Source: Couchioplanes azureus | GTDB lineage: Bacteria > Actinomycetota > Actinomycetes > Mycobacteriales > Micromonosporaceae | Length of the DNA stretch: 64,000 nucleotides | Assembly (NCBI RefSeq): GCF_014648355.1 | Contig: NZ_BMQY01000004.1 | Location: 421,924-485,923, forward strand | Direction: 5' to 3' | Shown here: one piece after another, positions 35,654 to 46,306 of the stretch | How positions within the stretch are numbered: position 1 is the first letter of the stretch | Layout: the number at the start of each line of letters is the position of its first letter | Program-made: the position numbers and the translations under genes | Notes under the pieces: model-generated | What the model was told of the DNA's origin: nothing | Databases searched by the model: none | What the model saw: the letters and a program-made list of their open reading frames with translations, nothing else

Positions 35654-36595
35654 ATGATCACGACGACGAATGCCGTGGCCGCGCTCCGGGAACTGGGCAC
35701 GGCGCTCAAGGACCTCGGGTACGCCTTCACCACCGTCACCCCCGCGACGCACGCCCGGGTCAACGCCCGTCCGGAGAACGCAGTGGCCCGCGACCTGCGC
35801 GACGTCCTCGGCTGGAGCCGCCCCGGCCCGCGCGAGGTGCTGCCCGCCGGGCTGGCCGACCTGATGGACGCCGCCGGGGTGCTGGAACGCGACGGCGACC
35901 TGGTGCGCAGCAGCGTGCGATTCTCCACGTACGACGGTGAGCTGTACGTGCACTCCGCCTTCCCCACCACCGACCCCGGCTCGGTCTTCTTCGGCCCGGA
36001 CACGTACCGGATGGCGGACGCCGCCGCCGCGCACCTCGCCGCCCGCGAGCGCCCCGTCCGCCGGGCGGTGGACATCGGGTGCGGCACCGGCGCGGGCGCG
36101 ATCACGATCGCCAAGCGCGCTCCCGGCGCCGAGGTCCTCGCGGTCGACATCAACCCCGCCGCGCTGCGCTTCACCGAGGTCAACGTGGCGCTGGCCGGCA
36201 CGACCGGCGTACGCGGGTGCCACAGCGACCTGCTCTCCGGCGTCGAGGGCGAGTTCGACATGATCGTCTCCAACCCGCCGTTCATGATCGACCCGGCCGG
36301 CCGGGCCTACCGCGACGGCGGCGGCCCGGAGGGCAACGAGCTGTCGCTCGCCGTCCTCGACGCGGCCGCCGAACGGCTCGCCCCGGGCGGCTCGCTCGTG
36401 CTGTTCAGCGGCACGGGCATCGTGGCCGGCCAGGACCCGCTGCGCGAGGCGGCCGCGGCGCGCCTCAAGGACACCGGGCTGAGCTGGACCTACCGCGAGG
36501 TGGACCCCGACGTGTACGGCGAGGAGCTCGACGGCGAGGCGTACGCGCACGCCGAGCGCATCGCCGTCGTGGTCCTCACCGCGACCCGTCCATGA
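35654..36595 (+). CDS. N-6/N-5 type class I methyltransferase (small-domain, NPPF)
   Basis: 313 residues. SAM motif I VDIGCGTGAGAITIAKRAPG near residue 137 and the catalytic motif IV SNPPF near 206 identify the family that methylates planar amino groups in rRNA, DNA or glutamine. An N-terminal helical domain of about 120 residues precedes it. The start chosen is MITTTNAV at 35654; no strong ribosome site. It overlaps the following ligase gene by ATGA. The target is unknown; rRNA (RlmG/RsmC-like) is a guess. Confidence 0.75.
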   Translation: MITTTNAVAALRELGTALKDLGYAFTTVTPATHARVNARPENAVARDLRDVLGWSRPGPREVLPAGLADLMDAAGVLERDGDLVRSSVRFSTYDGELYVHSAFPTTDPGSVFFGPDTYRMADAAAAHLAARERPVRRAVDIGCGTGAGAITIAKRAPGAEVLAVDINPAALRFTEVNVALAGTTGVRGCHSDLLSGVEGEFDMIVSNPPFMIDPAGRAYRDGGGPEGNELSLAVLDAAAERLAPGGSLVLFSGTGIVAGQDPLREAAAARLKDTGLSWTYREVDPDVYGEELDGEAYAHAERIAVVVLTATRP

Positions 36596-37680
36596 CCGGC
36601 GCACCCACGCTGGGCGTCGAGGAGGAGTTCCTGCTGCTCGACCCGGACACCGGCGAGAACGCGCCGGTGGTGGAGAAGGTCCTCGCCGCGCTGCCGGACG
36701 CCGTCCGCGCGCAGAGCCGGCTGGAGTTCCGGCACAGCATGGTCGAGATGGTCACCCCGGTCTGCACGGACCTGGCCGAGCTGGCCGCGCAGCTCACCGC
36801 CCTGCGCCGGGCCGCGGCGGAGGCGGCCGCGACGGCGGGTGCCCGCCTGGTGGCGACCGGCGCCACCCCGGTCGCCGAGCCGGTGCGCGAGCCGACCGAC
36901 GACCCCCGCTTCCACGCCATCGCCCGGCACTACGGCCCGATCGCGTACGACGCCGCGGTGTGCGGCTGCCACGTCCACGTCGGCGTGCCGGACCGGGAGA
37001 CGGCCGTGCGGGTCTGCACGTGGCTGCGGCCCTGGCTGCCCGTCCTGCAGGCGCTGACCGTCAACTCCCCGCTCTACGCGGGCGCCGACACCGGCCACGC
37101 CAGCTGGCGCGGGCTGCAGTTGGCCCGCTGGCCGGCGCTCGGGCCCACGCCGGCCTTCGCCTCGGCCGCGGACTACGACCGCGCCGTGGCGCTGCTGGTG
37201 TCGTCCGGCGCGATGCTCGACGACAGCATGGTGCTCTGGTACGCCCGCCCGTCGGCGACGTACCCCACGGTGGAGATCCGGGTGGCCGACGTGTGTCCGG
37301 CACCCGAAGGCACGACGCTGCTGGCCGCGCTGGTCCGGGCGCTGGTGGCGACCTGCCTGGCGGACGGCGACGATCCCGCGGAGGGCGCCGCGCCGCTCCC
37401 GGACCATCTCGTGGCGGCCGCGCACTGGAACGCCGCGCACTCCGGAATGGACGGCACGCTGCTGGACCTGCACACCGGCACGGCCCGTCCGGCCTGGGAC
37501 GTGGTCGCGGACCTGGTGACGGCGGTGCGGCCGGCGCTGCGCCGCCTCGGCGACGCCCGCACCGTCGCGGCCGGGCTGGACCGGATCCGCGACGAGGGCA
37601 CCGGCGCCGCACGCCAGCGCCGGGCGATGTCCACCGGCGGCATCCCGGCGGCCCTGGCGGAGGTGGCCGTCGTGCCGTAG
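36592..37680 (+). CDS. Carboxylate-amine ligase, YbdK/GCS2-type glutamate-cysteine ligase
   Basis: 362 residues, the usual length of the GCS2 family. Signatures LGVEEEFLLLDPDTGE at the N-terminus, RLEFRHSMVEMVTPVC near 40, CGCHVHVGVPDRE near 123 and the late YPTVEIRVADVCP are present. YbdK proteins are ATP-dependent weak glutamate-cysteine ligases; in actinobacteria related enzymes (EgtA-like) feed other thiols, but no egt genes lie here. ATG overlaps the methyltransferase stop. Confidence 0.85.
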   Translation: MTGAPTLGVEEEFLLLDPDTGENAPVVEKVLAALPDAVRAQSRLEFRHSMVEMVTPVCTDLAELAAQLTALRRAAAEAAATAGARLVATGATPVAEPVREPTDDPRFHAIARHYGPIAYDAAVCGCHVHVGVPDRETAVRVCTWLRPWLPVLQALTVNSPLYAGADTGHASWRGLQLARWPALGPTPAFASAADYDRAVALLVSSGAMLDDSMVLWYARPSATYPTVEIRVADVCPAPEGTTLLAALVRALVATCLADGDDPAEGAAPLPDHLVAAAHWNAAHSGMDGTLLDLHTGTARPAWDVVADLVTAVRPALRRLGDARTVAAGLDRIRDEGTGAARQRRAMSTGGIPAALAEVAVVP

Positions 37681-37715
37681 CTACCGAGGGGGCTCCGGTC
37701 CGCCCGGGGTGTCGG

Positions 37716-38285
37716 TCAGGTGGCGGCGTTCCAGGAGGTGATGACCGGGCGGCCGTGCTCGAAGCCGAGTGCCGAGAGGGTCGCCGTGTCGAGCCGGAGC
37801 AGTCCTCCGCCGCTGGGCGGCAGGCCGATCCACCGCGCGCCCGCCACCCGCAGGCAGTGCCCGTGCGCGATCAGCGCCACGTCGCCCCGGTCGAGGTGGT
37901 CCCTGGCCCGGGCGAGCACCCGGTCGAGCCGCTCCCCCACCTGCGACGGCGACTCACCGCCGGGGCACCCGTCGGTCCAGAGCGACCAGGAGGGGCGGGT
38001 CTCGCGGATGGTGGCGGTCGTGATGCCCTCGTAGTCGCCGTAGTGCCACTCGGCCAGGTCCTCGGTCGTCTCGGTGACGGCCAGCCCGGCCAGCTCGGCG
38101 GTGCGCGCCGCCCGGCGGCGGGGGCTGGAGATCACGGCGGCGAACGCGCGGCCACGCAGCCGCTCCCCGGCCCGGCGGGCCTCCTGCTCCCCCACCGGGG
38201 TGAGGTCGAGATCCGTGTACGAGGTGTGCCTCCGAGCCGCGCTCCACTCGGTCTGCCCGTGCCGGACGAGCACGATCTCCGCCAT
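37716..38285 (-). CDS. Histidine phosphatase family protein
   Basis: 189 residues. The catalytic LVRHGQTEW at residues 6-14, the second-site SSPRRRAARTAEL, the acid EWHYGDYEG and the second catalytic His in LIAHGHCLRV mark a phosphoglycerate-mutase-like phosphatase. The substrate is unknown; small sugar phosphates or the alpha-ribazole type are typical. Stand-alone, with the next gene 91 nt upstream in the same direction. Confidence 0.88.
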   Translation of the reverse strand: MAEIVLVRHGQTEWSAARRHTSYTDLDLTPVGEQEARRAGERLRGRAFAAVISSPRRRAARTAELAGLAVTETTEDLAEWHYGDYEGITTATIRETRPSWSLWTDGCPGGESPSQVGERLDRVLARARDHLDRGDVALIAHGHCLRVAGARWIGLPPSGGGLLRLDTATLSALGFEHGRPVITSWNAAT

Positions 38286-38310
38286 GATTCCCCCTGTCGT
38301 CCCGCCCTTT

Positions 38311-38410
38311 CTACCCCGCGATCAGGTTCTCGAACGACACCGCCCGCTCCGGCCCGGCCGGCGGGTCCTCCGGCTCCTACCCGGCCAGCAGGTCCTCGAA
38401 CGAGGTCGTC
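38311..38410 (-). repeat. Duplicated 3' gene tail, in frame beyond the stop
   Basis: About 27 bp covering the end and stop of the FMN reductase gene (38377-38403) recurs 66 bp downstream (38311-38337) with roughly 23 of 27 matches. Because 66 is a multiple of three, the frame after the first TAG reads 13 codons, then SFENLIAG and a second TAG, mirroring SFEDLLAG of the gene itself. Confidence 0.6.
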
Positions 38411-38988
38411 AGCGCGAACGGGTCCACCGGGCGGGCCGCCTCGCGGCGGGCGATCTCGCCGGCCAGCTCGGCCGCCGCCCGCTCGGCGCGCCGGCGCAAC
38501 TGGCCCTCGGTCTCGTCGCCGCCCCAGTCCTCCGGGGCCGCGAAGACCGCCGTCGGCACGGTCACCGCGCGCAGGTAGGCGAACATGGGCCGGACCGCGT
38601 GCTCGAGGGCCAGCGAATGGCGGGCCGAGCCGCCGGTCGCCGCGATCAGCACCGGCTTGCCGTCCAGGACGTCCTTGTCGAGCACGTCGAAGAACGACTT
38701 GAAGAGGCCGCTGTACGACGCGTGGAAGACCGGCGTCACGGCGATCAGAGCGTCGGCCGCCGCCAGCGCGTCCAGGACCTCGCGCAGCGGAGCCGGGGGG
38801 AAGCCGGTCAGCATGTGGTTCATCAGGTCGTGGGCCAGGTCGCGCAGCTCGACCACCCGCACCCGCAGGTCCACGCCGGCGCGCCCGGCCTGGTCCACCG
38901 CCGCCGCGGACAGCCGGTCCGCGAGCAGGCGGGTGGACGACGGCTGGCTCAGCCCCGCCGTGACGACGACCAGATCGCGCGACGTCAT
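38377..38988 (-). CDS. NADPH-dependent FMN reductase (CE1759-like)
   Basis: 203 residues. Flavodoxin-like fold: VVVTAGLSQPSSTRLLADRL phosphate loop, AVTPVFHASYSGLFKSFFDVLD flavin-ring segment and PVLIAATGGSARHSLALEHAVRPMFAYL. It belongs with the reductases encoded beside luciferase-like monooxygenases and should supply reduced FMN to the partner immediately upstream, whose stop its ATG overlaps. A second copy of the C-terminal octapeptide follows the stop in frame. Confidence 0.87.
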   Translation of the reverse strand: MTSRDLVVVTAGLSQPSSTRLLADRLSAAAVDQAGRAGVDLRVRVVELRDLAHDLMNHMLTGFPPAPLREVLDALAAADALIAVTPVFHASYSGLFKSFFDVLDKDVLDGKPVLIAATGGSARHSLALEHAVRPMFAYLRAVTVPTAVFAAPEDWGGDETEGQLRRRAERAAAELAGEIARREAARPVDPFALTTSFEDLLAG

Positions 38989-40076
38989 GCGACGGCCTCC
39001 GTGGTGGTGGCCGCGGCCAGCATCGACGCGTGGGTCGGCGCCTCGGGGACATGGGCCGGCTTGAGGGCGGCGAACTCCTTGCGCAGCACCGGCACGACCT
39101 CCTCGCCGAGCAGGTCGAGCTGCTCCAGGACGGTCTTCAGCGGCAGCCCGGCGTGGTCCATGAGGAACAGCTGGCGCTGGTAGTCGCCGACGTACTCGCG
39201 GAAGCCGAGCGTACGGTCGATGACCTGCTGGGGGCTGCCCACGGTCAGCGGGGTCTCGCGCATGAAGTCCTCCAGCGACGGACCGTGGCCGTAGACCGGG
39301 GCGTTGTCGAAGTACGGCCGGAACTCCCGCACCGCGTCCTGGCTGTTGCGGCGCAGGAAGACCTGCCCGCCGAGGCCGACGATGGCCTGGTCGGGATCGC
39401 CGTGGCCGTGGTGGGCGAAGCGCTCGCGGTAGAGCGCGACCATCCGCTGGGTGTGCGACGCCGGCCAGAAGATGTGGTTGGCGAAGAAGCCGTCGCCGTA
39501 GTACGCGGCCTGCTCGGCGATCTCCGGGCTGCGGATCGAGCCGTGCCAGACGAACGGCGGGATGCCGTCCAGCGGCCGCGGCGTCGAGGTGAAGGACTGC
39601 AGGGGCGTGCGGAACTTGCCCTTCCAGTCGACGACGTGCTCGCGCCAGAGGCGGTGCAGCAGCGCGTAGTTCTCGACGGCGAGCGGGATGCCGGCGCGGA
39701 TGTCCTTGCCGAACCAGGGGTACACCGGCCCGGTGTTGCCGCGGCCCATCATCAGGTCGACCCGCCCGCCGGAGAGGTGCTGCAGCATCGCGTAGTCCTC
39801 GGCGATCTTGACCGGGTCGTTGGTCGTGATCAGCGTGGTGGACGTGCTGAGCAGCAGCGTGGAGGTCTGCGCGGCGACGTAGCCGAGCAGCGTGGTGGGC
39901 GAGGAGGGCACGAAGGGCTCGTTGTGGTGCTCCCCCGTCGCGAAGACGTCGAGACCCACCTCCTCGGCCTTGCGGGCGATCGTGACCATCGCCGTGATCC
40001 GCTCGTGCTCGGTCGGCGTCCGCCCGTTCGTGGGGTCGGGCGTGACGTCGCCGACGGTGAAGATCCCGAACTGCAT
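38985..40076 (-). CDS. LLM-class flavin-dependent monooxygenase (CE1758-like)
   Basis: 363 residues of the bacterial luciferase fold. Family marks are MQFGIFTVGDVTPDPTNGRTPTEHER, GEHHNEPFVPSSPTTLL, LSGGRVDLMMGRGNTGPVYPWFG and WHGSIRSPEIAEQAA. With the coupled FMN reductase it forms a two-component monooxygenase; substrate unknown (sulfonates, alkanes or aldehydes are typical of the class). Start at 40076 is preceded by AGGAG; the longer frame upstream is not needed. A TTGAC-n17-GTCAA dyad lies upstream (40135-40161). Confidence 0.88.
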   Translation of the reverse strand: MQFGIFTVGDVTPDPTNGRTPTEHERITAMVTIARKAEEVGLDVFATGEHHNEPFVPSSPTTLLGYVAAQTSTLLLSTSTTLITTNDPVKIAEDYAMLQHLSGGRVDLMMGRGNTGPVYPWFGKDIRAGIPLAVENYALLHRLWREHVVDWKGKFRTPLQSFTSTPRPLDGIPPFVWHGSIRSPEIAEQAAYYGDGFFANHIFWPASHTQRMVALYRERFAHHGHGDPDQAIVGLGGQVFLRRNSQDAVREFRPYFDNAPVYGHGPSLEDFMRETPLTVGSPQQVIDRTLGFREYVGDYQRQLFLMDHAGLPLKTVLEQLDLLGEEVVPVLRKEFAALKPAHVPEAPTHASMLAAATTTEAVA

Positions 40077-40198
40077 GACGGCTCCTGAGCTCTCGGTCGG
40101 GACCACCGGCCCCGGACTGCCCCGCACAACCTCGTTGACGCAGCAATTATTTCACAGTCAAGGAACTCGGTCAGCAGGGCGTCCGTCACAGCGCAACG

Positions 40199-40229
40199 GC
40201 CCGCCCCTCTCCGGCGGAGCGGGGCGGGC
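40199..40229 (-). terminator. Terminator of the chitinase gene
   Basis: GCCCGCCCC (40199-40207) and GGGGCGGGC (40221-40229) make a perfect 9-bp stem with a 13-nt loop, starting 13 nt after the chitinase stop on the minus strand. Confidence 0.7.
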
Positions 40230-40242
40230 GGCGGGGTGCGGG

Positions 40243-41619
40243 TCAGCGGTGCTGCAGGGATCTCACATTGTCGCCGAAGCTCCAGCCGCGGGAGCCGTCC
40301 CAGTTGGCCGACCAGGTCATCAAGCCCTTGAGGTTGCCGTTGACACCGTTCCAGGACTGCGCCACCAGCGCCGGCTCCATGAAGCCGCCCCCCGCTCCCG
40401 GCTGGGCGGGCAGGCCGGGCACCTGGCGGTCGTACGGGACGCGGATCGTCGTGCCCTGGATGGTGAGCCCGTTGTGCAGGCACTGGGTCTGGGTGACGAA
40501 GCCCTGCACCGTGCCGGCCGGATACGAGTCACCCGAGCAGCCGTACATGCTGCCGTTGTAGTACTGCATGTTCAGCCACCAGAGGCGGCCGTTGTCCGCG
40601 TACTTCTTGATGATCGGCAGGTAGGCGCCCCAGATGGACCCGTAGGTGACGCTGCCGCCCGTCACGTACGCCGTCTCCGGGGCCATCGTGAGGCCGAAGT
40701 TCGCCGGCATCCGGGCGAGCACCCCGTCGATGATCCGGATCAGGTTGGCCTGCGAGGCGGACAGCGTGGTGATGCTGCCACTGCCGGTGAGGCCGGTCTC
40801 GATGTCGATGTCGATGCCGTCGAAGTTGTACCGCTGCAGAATCGGCACGATCGTGGCGACGAACCGGTCGGCGACGGCGCTGGAGCTCAGGTCGATCCCG
40901 GCCGCCGCGCCGCCGATGGACATCAGCAGCGTCGCGCCGCCGGCCTTGGCCTGGCACATCTCCGCCGGGGTGGCGACCTTCACGCCGGCGTCCATGCCGT
41001 CCTCCCACAGCACCGTGCCGTCGGAGCGGATCACCGGGAAGGCCGCGTTGATGACGTTGTAGCCGTGCTGGGCGAGCCGGCCGTCGGTGATCGGGATCCA
41101 GCCGAGGCCCGGGTGCACGCCGTTGGCGGCACCGTCCCAGTTCTCCCAGTAGCCGACCAGGACCTTTCCGGCCGGTCGCGACCTCACGGCGCAGGTGCTC
41201 CCGCCCGGCGGCGGCGAGCCGGGAGACCCGGTGGTCGGCGGTGCGGTGGGCGGAGTCGTGGGCGCGGTGGTCGGCGGCGCGGTGGGCGGAGTCGTGGGCG
41301 CGGTGGTCGGCGGCGCGGTGCCGCCGGCGCAGGCGCCGAGGTCGCGCCAGAGCGACGGCGCCGAGGCCGGGTCCCAGCCCGCCCCGGCGTGGGCGGTGTG
41401 GGCCACCAGGGCCGCGTACGAACGGCCGCGGTAGGTCACCTGGGCGCCGGCCGGATAGGTGGCACCCTCGGCCCACGCGGGCGCGGAGCATGCCTCGGCG
41501 GCCGCCCGCACGGCGCCGCCGGAGACGGCGGCCATGCCGTCCGGTGCCGCCAGCACCGCCGTCCCCAAGGTCATCGCCGCGCCGGCTACCAGCGCGAACA
41601 CGGTGCGTCGTCTTCTCAT
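40243..41619 (-). CDS. Secreted GH18 chitinase with CBM5/12 domain
   Basis: 458 residues: signal peptide (about 1-31, RRRR then a hydrophobic core), CBM5/12-type chitin-binding domain at about 44-97 (WAEGATYPAGAQVTYRGRSYAAL... GWDPASAPSLWRDLG), a Pro/Thr linker at 100-140 and a GH18 barrel. The catalytic motif DGIDIDIE is at 267-274 with acid Glu274, and SIGG precedes it at 234-237. It resembles ChiC/ChiD-type exochitinases of streptomycetes. GGGAG lies 5 nt before the ATG. An AT-rich stretch at 41660-41700 probably holds the promoter; no dasR-type site was recognised. Confidence 0.93.
   Translation of the reverse strand: MRRRRTVFALVAGAAMTLGTAVLAAPDGMAAVSGGAVRAAAEACSAPAWAEGATYPAGAQVTYRGRSYAALVAHTAHAGAGWDPASAPSLWRDLGACAGGTAPPTTAPTTPPTAPPTTAPTTPPTAPPTTGSPGSPPPGGSTCAVRSRPAGKVLVGYWENWDGAANGVHPGLGWIPITDGRLAQHGYNVINAAFPVIRSDGTVLWEDGMDAGVKVATPAEMCQAKAGGATLLMSIGGAAAGIDLSSSAVADRFVATIVPILQRYNFDGIDIDIETGLTGSGSITTLSASQANLIRIIDGVLARMPANFGLTMAPETAYVTGGSVTYGSIWGAYLPIIKKYADNGRLWWLNMQYYNGSMYGCSGDSYPAGTVQGFVTQTQCLHNGLTIQGTTIRVPYDRQVPGLPAQPGAGGGFMEPALVAQSWNGVNGNLKGLMTWSANWDGSRGWSFGDNVRSLQHR
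41234..41320 (-). repeat. 36-bp tandem repeat coding the chitinase linker
   Basis: A 36-bp unit (41234-41269, 41270-41305, partial 41306-41320) encodes the 12-residue linker unit TAPTTPPTAPPT. The two full copies differ at one base, so the array is recent and may vary in length between strains. Confidence 0.75.
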
Positions 41620-41685
41620 GGCGGCTCCCGGCGGATCGATGGCCCAGGCAGGTCCTCCACAGCTTGACGTTTGTGAACTTAAATA

Positions 41686-42798
41686 TCAAGGGTTGTTAAC
41701 AGATGGACTCCAGTGAATCCGCGGCGCCAGCCCCACGAACTCGGCATACGGCGCGAAGGCGGCCTCCGCGCGCCGGCGCGCCGCCGGCCGCAATGATGTC
41801 AGCGGTGTGACGTCCACGGTGACCGCCGTCCTGCCGAGCTTGCGTTTCCACGTCCCCACGACCCGTCCCGACGCGACCAGGGTGGACTGGAAGATGCCGT
41901 TGCCGCCCGGGACGATGGCGTCCAGGTGCCGGCTGTCGACCATCATCGTGCGGTCCCGGTAACCCAGCATGTACTCGTCGAAGCCGGGCAGCGCCGCCCA
42001 CTCGTCGCGGGTGGTGGTGCCGGCGTCCAGCACGGCCGGGTCGGCGAGCATCTCGGCGCCCTCGACCGTGACCGTGGTGAGCGCCGGTCCGGCCGCCGCG
42101 ATGCCCGCGCGCACGTCCGTCATGGTGAGGCCGGTCCAGCGGGCGAGGTCCGCCCTCGTGGCCGGGCCGTGGCTGCGGAGGAAGCGGGTGGCGATCAGGG
42201 CGAGCGCCTCCTCGCGCGACGGCCGGCGCGGCTCCGGCGCCCACTCGTCGAGCAGCACGAACGACTGCTCCTTGCCGATGTGCGGGGCGATGCAGGTGAC
42301 GCCGCGCTGGCTGGCATACCAGAGGAGGTGGTAGCCCATCTGGCCGCTCAACTCGACGCCCCCGGCGGCGACGGCCGCCAGGCACTCGGCGCGGGTGAGC
42401 CGCTTGCCGCCGGCGAGGGCCTCGCCGAGCAGCTCGACGCCGCGGTCGGCGGCCTGCTCGGACAGCCCGATCGCGGCGCGGCGCTTCGCCGCGCCCGCCA
42501 GCGCGCGCACGCCCATCAGCTCCAGCATCCAGCGGGCGTCGGCGGGCGGGACGAGGTGCACGGTGCCCCGCATCGGCCAGGTGCGGATCGCCTCGCGCCG
42601 CTCGAGGGCCGCCTCGACGTCAGCCACGCCCGCGCCGGGCAGGCGGGCACCGAGCGACCAGAGCCCGCTCGCCATGTCCTGCGCCTGCATGGCGCCGAAC
42701 CACTCCACGATGCCCGCCACCGTGCCGGGGCGGAACGCGGGCGTCAGCAGCAGGCTGTGCATCCGCAGGGCCAGGGCCTGCGCGGTCGTGAGGTCCAC
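41686..42798 (-). CDS. Winged-helix DNA-binding domain protein (HTH_42 type)
   Basis: 370 residues. The opening LTTAQALALRMHSLLLTP, FGAMQAQDMASGLWSLGARL and later FLRSHGPATRADLARWTGL correspond to the HTH_42 (formerly DUF1006) family, related to AlkZ/AlkX-type DNA glycosylases that unhook crosslinks. The tail GFDEYMLGYRDRTMMVD fits the same family; its QAQD motif resembles the QxQ-type catalytic motif of those enzymes. Start GTG at 42798 is tentative because no clear ribosome site exists. Confidence 0.75.
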   Translation of the reverse strand: MDLTTAQALALRMHSLLLTPAFRPGTVAGIVEWFGAMQAQDMASGLWSLGARLPGAGVADVEAALERREAIRTWPMRGTVHLVPPADARWMLELMGVRALAGAAKRRAAIGLSEQAADRGVELLGEALAGGKRLTRAECLAAVAAGGVELSGQMGYHLLWYASQRGVTCIAPHIGKEQSFVLLDEWAPEPRRPSREEALALIATRFLRSHGPATRADLARWTGLTMTDVRAGIAAAGPALTTVTVEGAEMLADPAVLDAGTTTRDEWAALPGFDEYMLGYRDRTMMVDSRHLDAIVPGGNGIFQSTLVASGRVVGTWKRKLGRTAVTVDVTPLTSLRPAARRRAEAAFAPYAEFVGLAPRIHWSPSVNNP

Positions 42799-42810
42799 GG
42801 GATGCAGCGT

Positions 42811-42841
42811 AGGGCGACCCTCCGACAGAAAGGGCCGCCCT
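42811..42841 (-). terminator. Weak hairpin after pgi
   Basis: AGGGCG-ac-CCT pairs with AGG-gc-CGCCCT around 9 nt, between the pgi stop and the next minus-strand gene. The internal mismatch makes it a modest candidate. Confidence 0.4.
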
Positions 42842-42854
42842 CGTGCCCGCGTGG

Positions 42855-44486
<1,632 letters not shown>

Positions 44487-44582
44487 TGCCACTCCCACCC
44501 GGAACCGAACTATCGGTGCCATCGTGGCACGGATCGCCGCCACCCGCCGTGAATCGCCCGGGGCGTGCTCGGTCACCGCCGG

Positions 44583-46241
44583 TCAGCTCACCGCCCTGGC
44601 GGCGGCACGGCCGGCGGTGCGGCCCGAGAAGAGGCAGCCGCCGAGGAAGGTGCCCTCGAGCGAGTTGTATCCGTGCATCCCGCCGCCGCCGAAGCCGGCC
44701 GCCTCGCCGGCCGCGTACACGCCGGGCAGCGGGGTGCCGTCCGCGCGCAGGACCCGGGCGTCGAGGTCGGTGTGCAGGCCGCCGAGGGTCTTGCGGGTGA
44801 GGATGTTCAGCCGGACCGCGATCAGCGGGCCCGCCGCCGGGTCGAGCAGGCGGTGCGGGGTGGCGACCCGGATCAGCCGGTCGCCGCGGTAGCGGCGGGC
44901 GCCGTGGATCGCGGTGACCTGGGCGTCCTTGCCGAACGGGTTGGCGATCTCGCGGTCGCGGGCCTCGACGATGCCGCGGACGGCGTCGAGGTCGAGCGCC
45001 GGGCCGCCGTCGGCCGCGGCCAGCTTGTTCATGCCCTCGACCAGGGCGGGCAGGTCGCGGGCCACGACGAAGTCCTCGCCGTGCTGCTTGAAGGCCTCGA
45101 CCGGCGGGGTGGCGCCCGGGCGGATCCGGCCCAGCACCTGGCGGATGCTGCGGCCGGTGAGGTCCGGGTTCTGCTCGGAGCCGGAGAGCGCGAACTCCTT
45201 CTCGATGATCTTCTGGGTCAGGATGAACCAGCTGTAGGCGTGGCCGGTCGCCATCAGGTGCTTCAGCGTGCCGAGGGTGTCGAAGCCCGGGAACAGGGGC
45301 GCGGGCAGGCGCCGGCCGGTCGCGTCGAGCCACAGCGAGGACGGTCCGGGCAGGATGCGGATGCCGTGCCCGGGCCAGATCGGGTCCCAGTTGCGCAGGC
45401 CCTCCGTGTAGTGCCACATCCGGTCCGGGTTGATGATCTGGGCGCCCGCGGCCTCGGTGATGGCGAGCATGCGTCCGTCCACGTGCGCCGGCACGCCGGA
45501 CACCATCCGCTCCGGCGCCGTCCCGAGCCGGGCGGGCCAGGCCTTGCGGACGAGGTCGTGGTCGCCGCCGATGCCGCCGGAGGTGACGACGACCGCCTGG
45601 GCGGCGTACTCGAAGTCGCCGATCTCCACGCGGGAGCTGCTGCGCCCGCGGGCGACGTCGCTGGGCTCCAGGACGCGACCGCGCACGCCGGTGACCGCCC
45701 CGGCCGTGGTGACCAGGGCGTCGACGCGGTGCCGGAAGGCGAAGGTGACCAGGCCGCGCGCGGCGGCGTCGCGTACCCGTCGCTCGAAGGGTTCGATCAC
45801 GCCCGGACCGGTCCCCCAGGTGATGTGGAACCGCGGCACCGAGTTGCCGTGGCCGTCGGCGGCCGCGCCGCCGCGCTCCGCCCAGCCCACCACCGGGAAG
45901 AGCCGGTGGCCCATGGCGCGCAGCCAGGCCCGCTTCTCGCCGGCGGCGAAGCTCACGTACGCCCGCGCCCACTGCCGGGGCCAGTGGTCCTCGGGGCGGT
46001 CGAAGCCGGCGCTGCCGAGCCAGTCCTGCCAGGCCAGCTCCTCGCTGTCGCGCACGCCCATCCGCCGCTGCTCGGGTGAGTCGACGAGGAACAGCCCGCC
46101 GAAGGACCAGAAGGCCTGGCCGCCGAGGCTCTGCTCCGGCTCCTGGTCCAGCAGCAGCACCCGGCGCCCGGCGTCGGCCAGCTCGGCGGTGGCGACGAGC
46201 CCGGCCAGGCCCGCGCCCACCACGATCACATCCGCGTTCAT
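44583..46241 (-). CDS. FAD-binding dehydrogenase (flavoprotein of the fumarate reductase/KstD fold)
   Basis: 552 residues. N-terminal dinucleotide motif VIVVGAGLAGLVATAELADAG at 5-25, GGQAFWSFGGLFLVDSPEQRR, a central VVTSGGIGGDH segment, and C-terminal GVYAAGEAAGFGGGGMHGYNSLEGTFLGGCLFSGRTAG that contacts FAD. Length and pattern match the 'FAD-binding dehydrogenase' group near 3-ketosteroid dehydrogenases; substrate not known. TAGCGT lies 6 nt before the ATG, suggesting a leaderless message. Divergent from the PucR gene with an 83-nt shared control region. Confidence 0.82.
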   Translation of the reverse strand: MNADVIVVGAGLAGLVATAELADAGRRVLLLDQEPEQSLGGQAFWSFGGLFLVDSPEQRRMGVRDSEELAWQDWLGSAGFDRPEDHWPRQWARAYVSFAAGEKRAWLRAMGHRLFPVVGWAERGGAAADGHGNSVPRFHITWGTGPGVIEPFERRVRDAAARGLVTFAFRHRVDALVTTAGAVTGVRGRVLEPSDVARGRSSSRVEIGDFEYAAQAVVVTSGGIGGDHDLVRKAWPARLGTAPERMVSGVPAHVDGRMLAITEAAGAQIINPDRMWHYTEGLRNWDPIWPGHGIRILPGPSSLWLDATGRRLPAPLFPGFDTLGTLKHLMATGHAYSWFILTQKIIEKEFALSGSEQNPDLTGRSIRQVLGRIRPGATPPVEAFKQHGEDFVVARDLPALVEGMNKLAAADGGPALDLDAVRGIVEARDREIANPFGKDAQVTAIHGARRYRGDRLIRVATPHRLLDPAAGPLIAVRLNILTRKTLGGLHTDLDARVLRADGTPLPGVYAAGEAAGFGGGGMHGYNSLEGTFLGGCLFSGRTAGRAAARAVS

Positions 46242-46306
46242 GTCTCCACGCTAGGAGCCGTGGATGGCAGGATGATGCGTCTGCGGCGCACAAAACGGCG
46301 GCCTTC

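Noticed and set aside
41620..41700. DasR-type operator or the classic 12-bp chitinase promoter repeat
   Set aside because: Only a partial TGGAGGACCT-like resemblance; neither the DasR dyad nor a pair of direct repeats is present.
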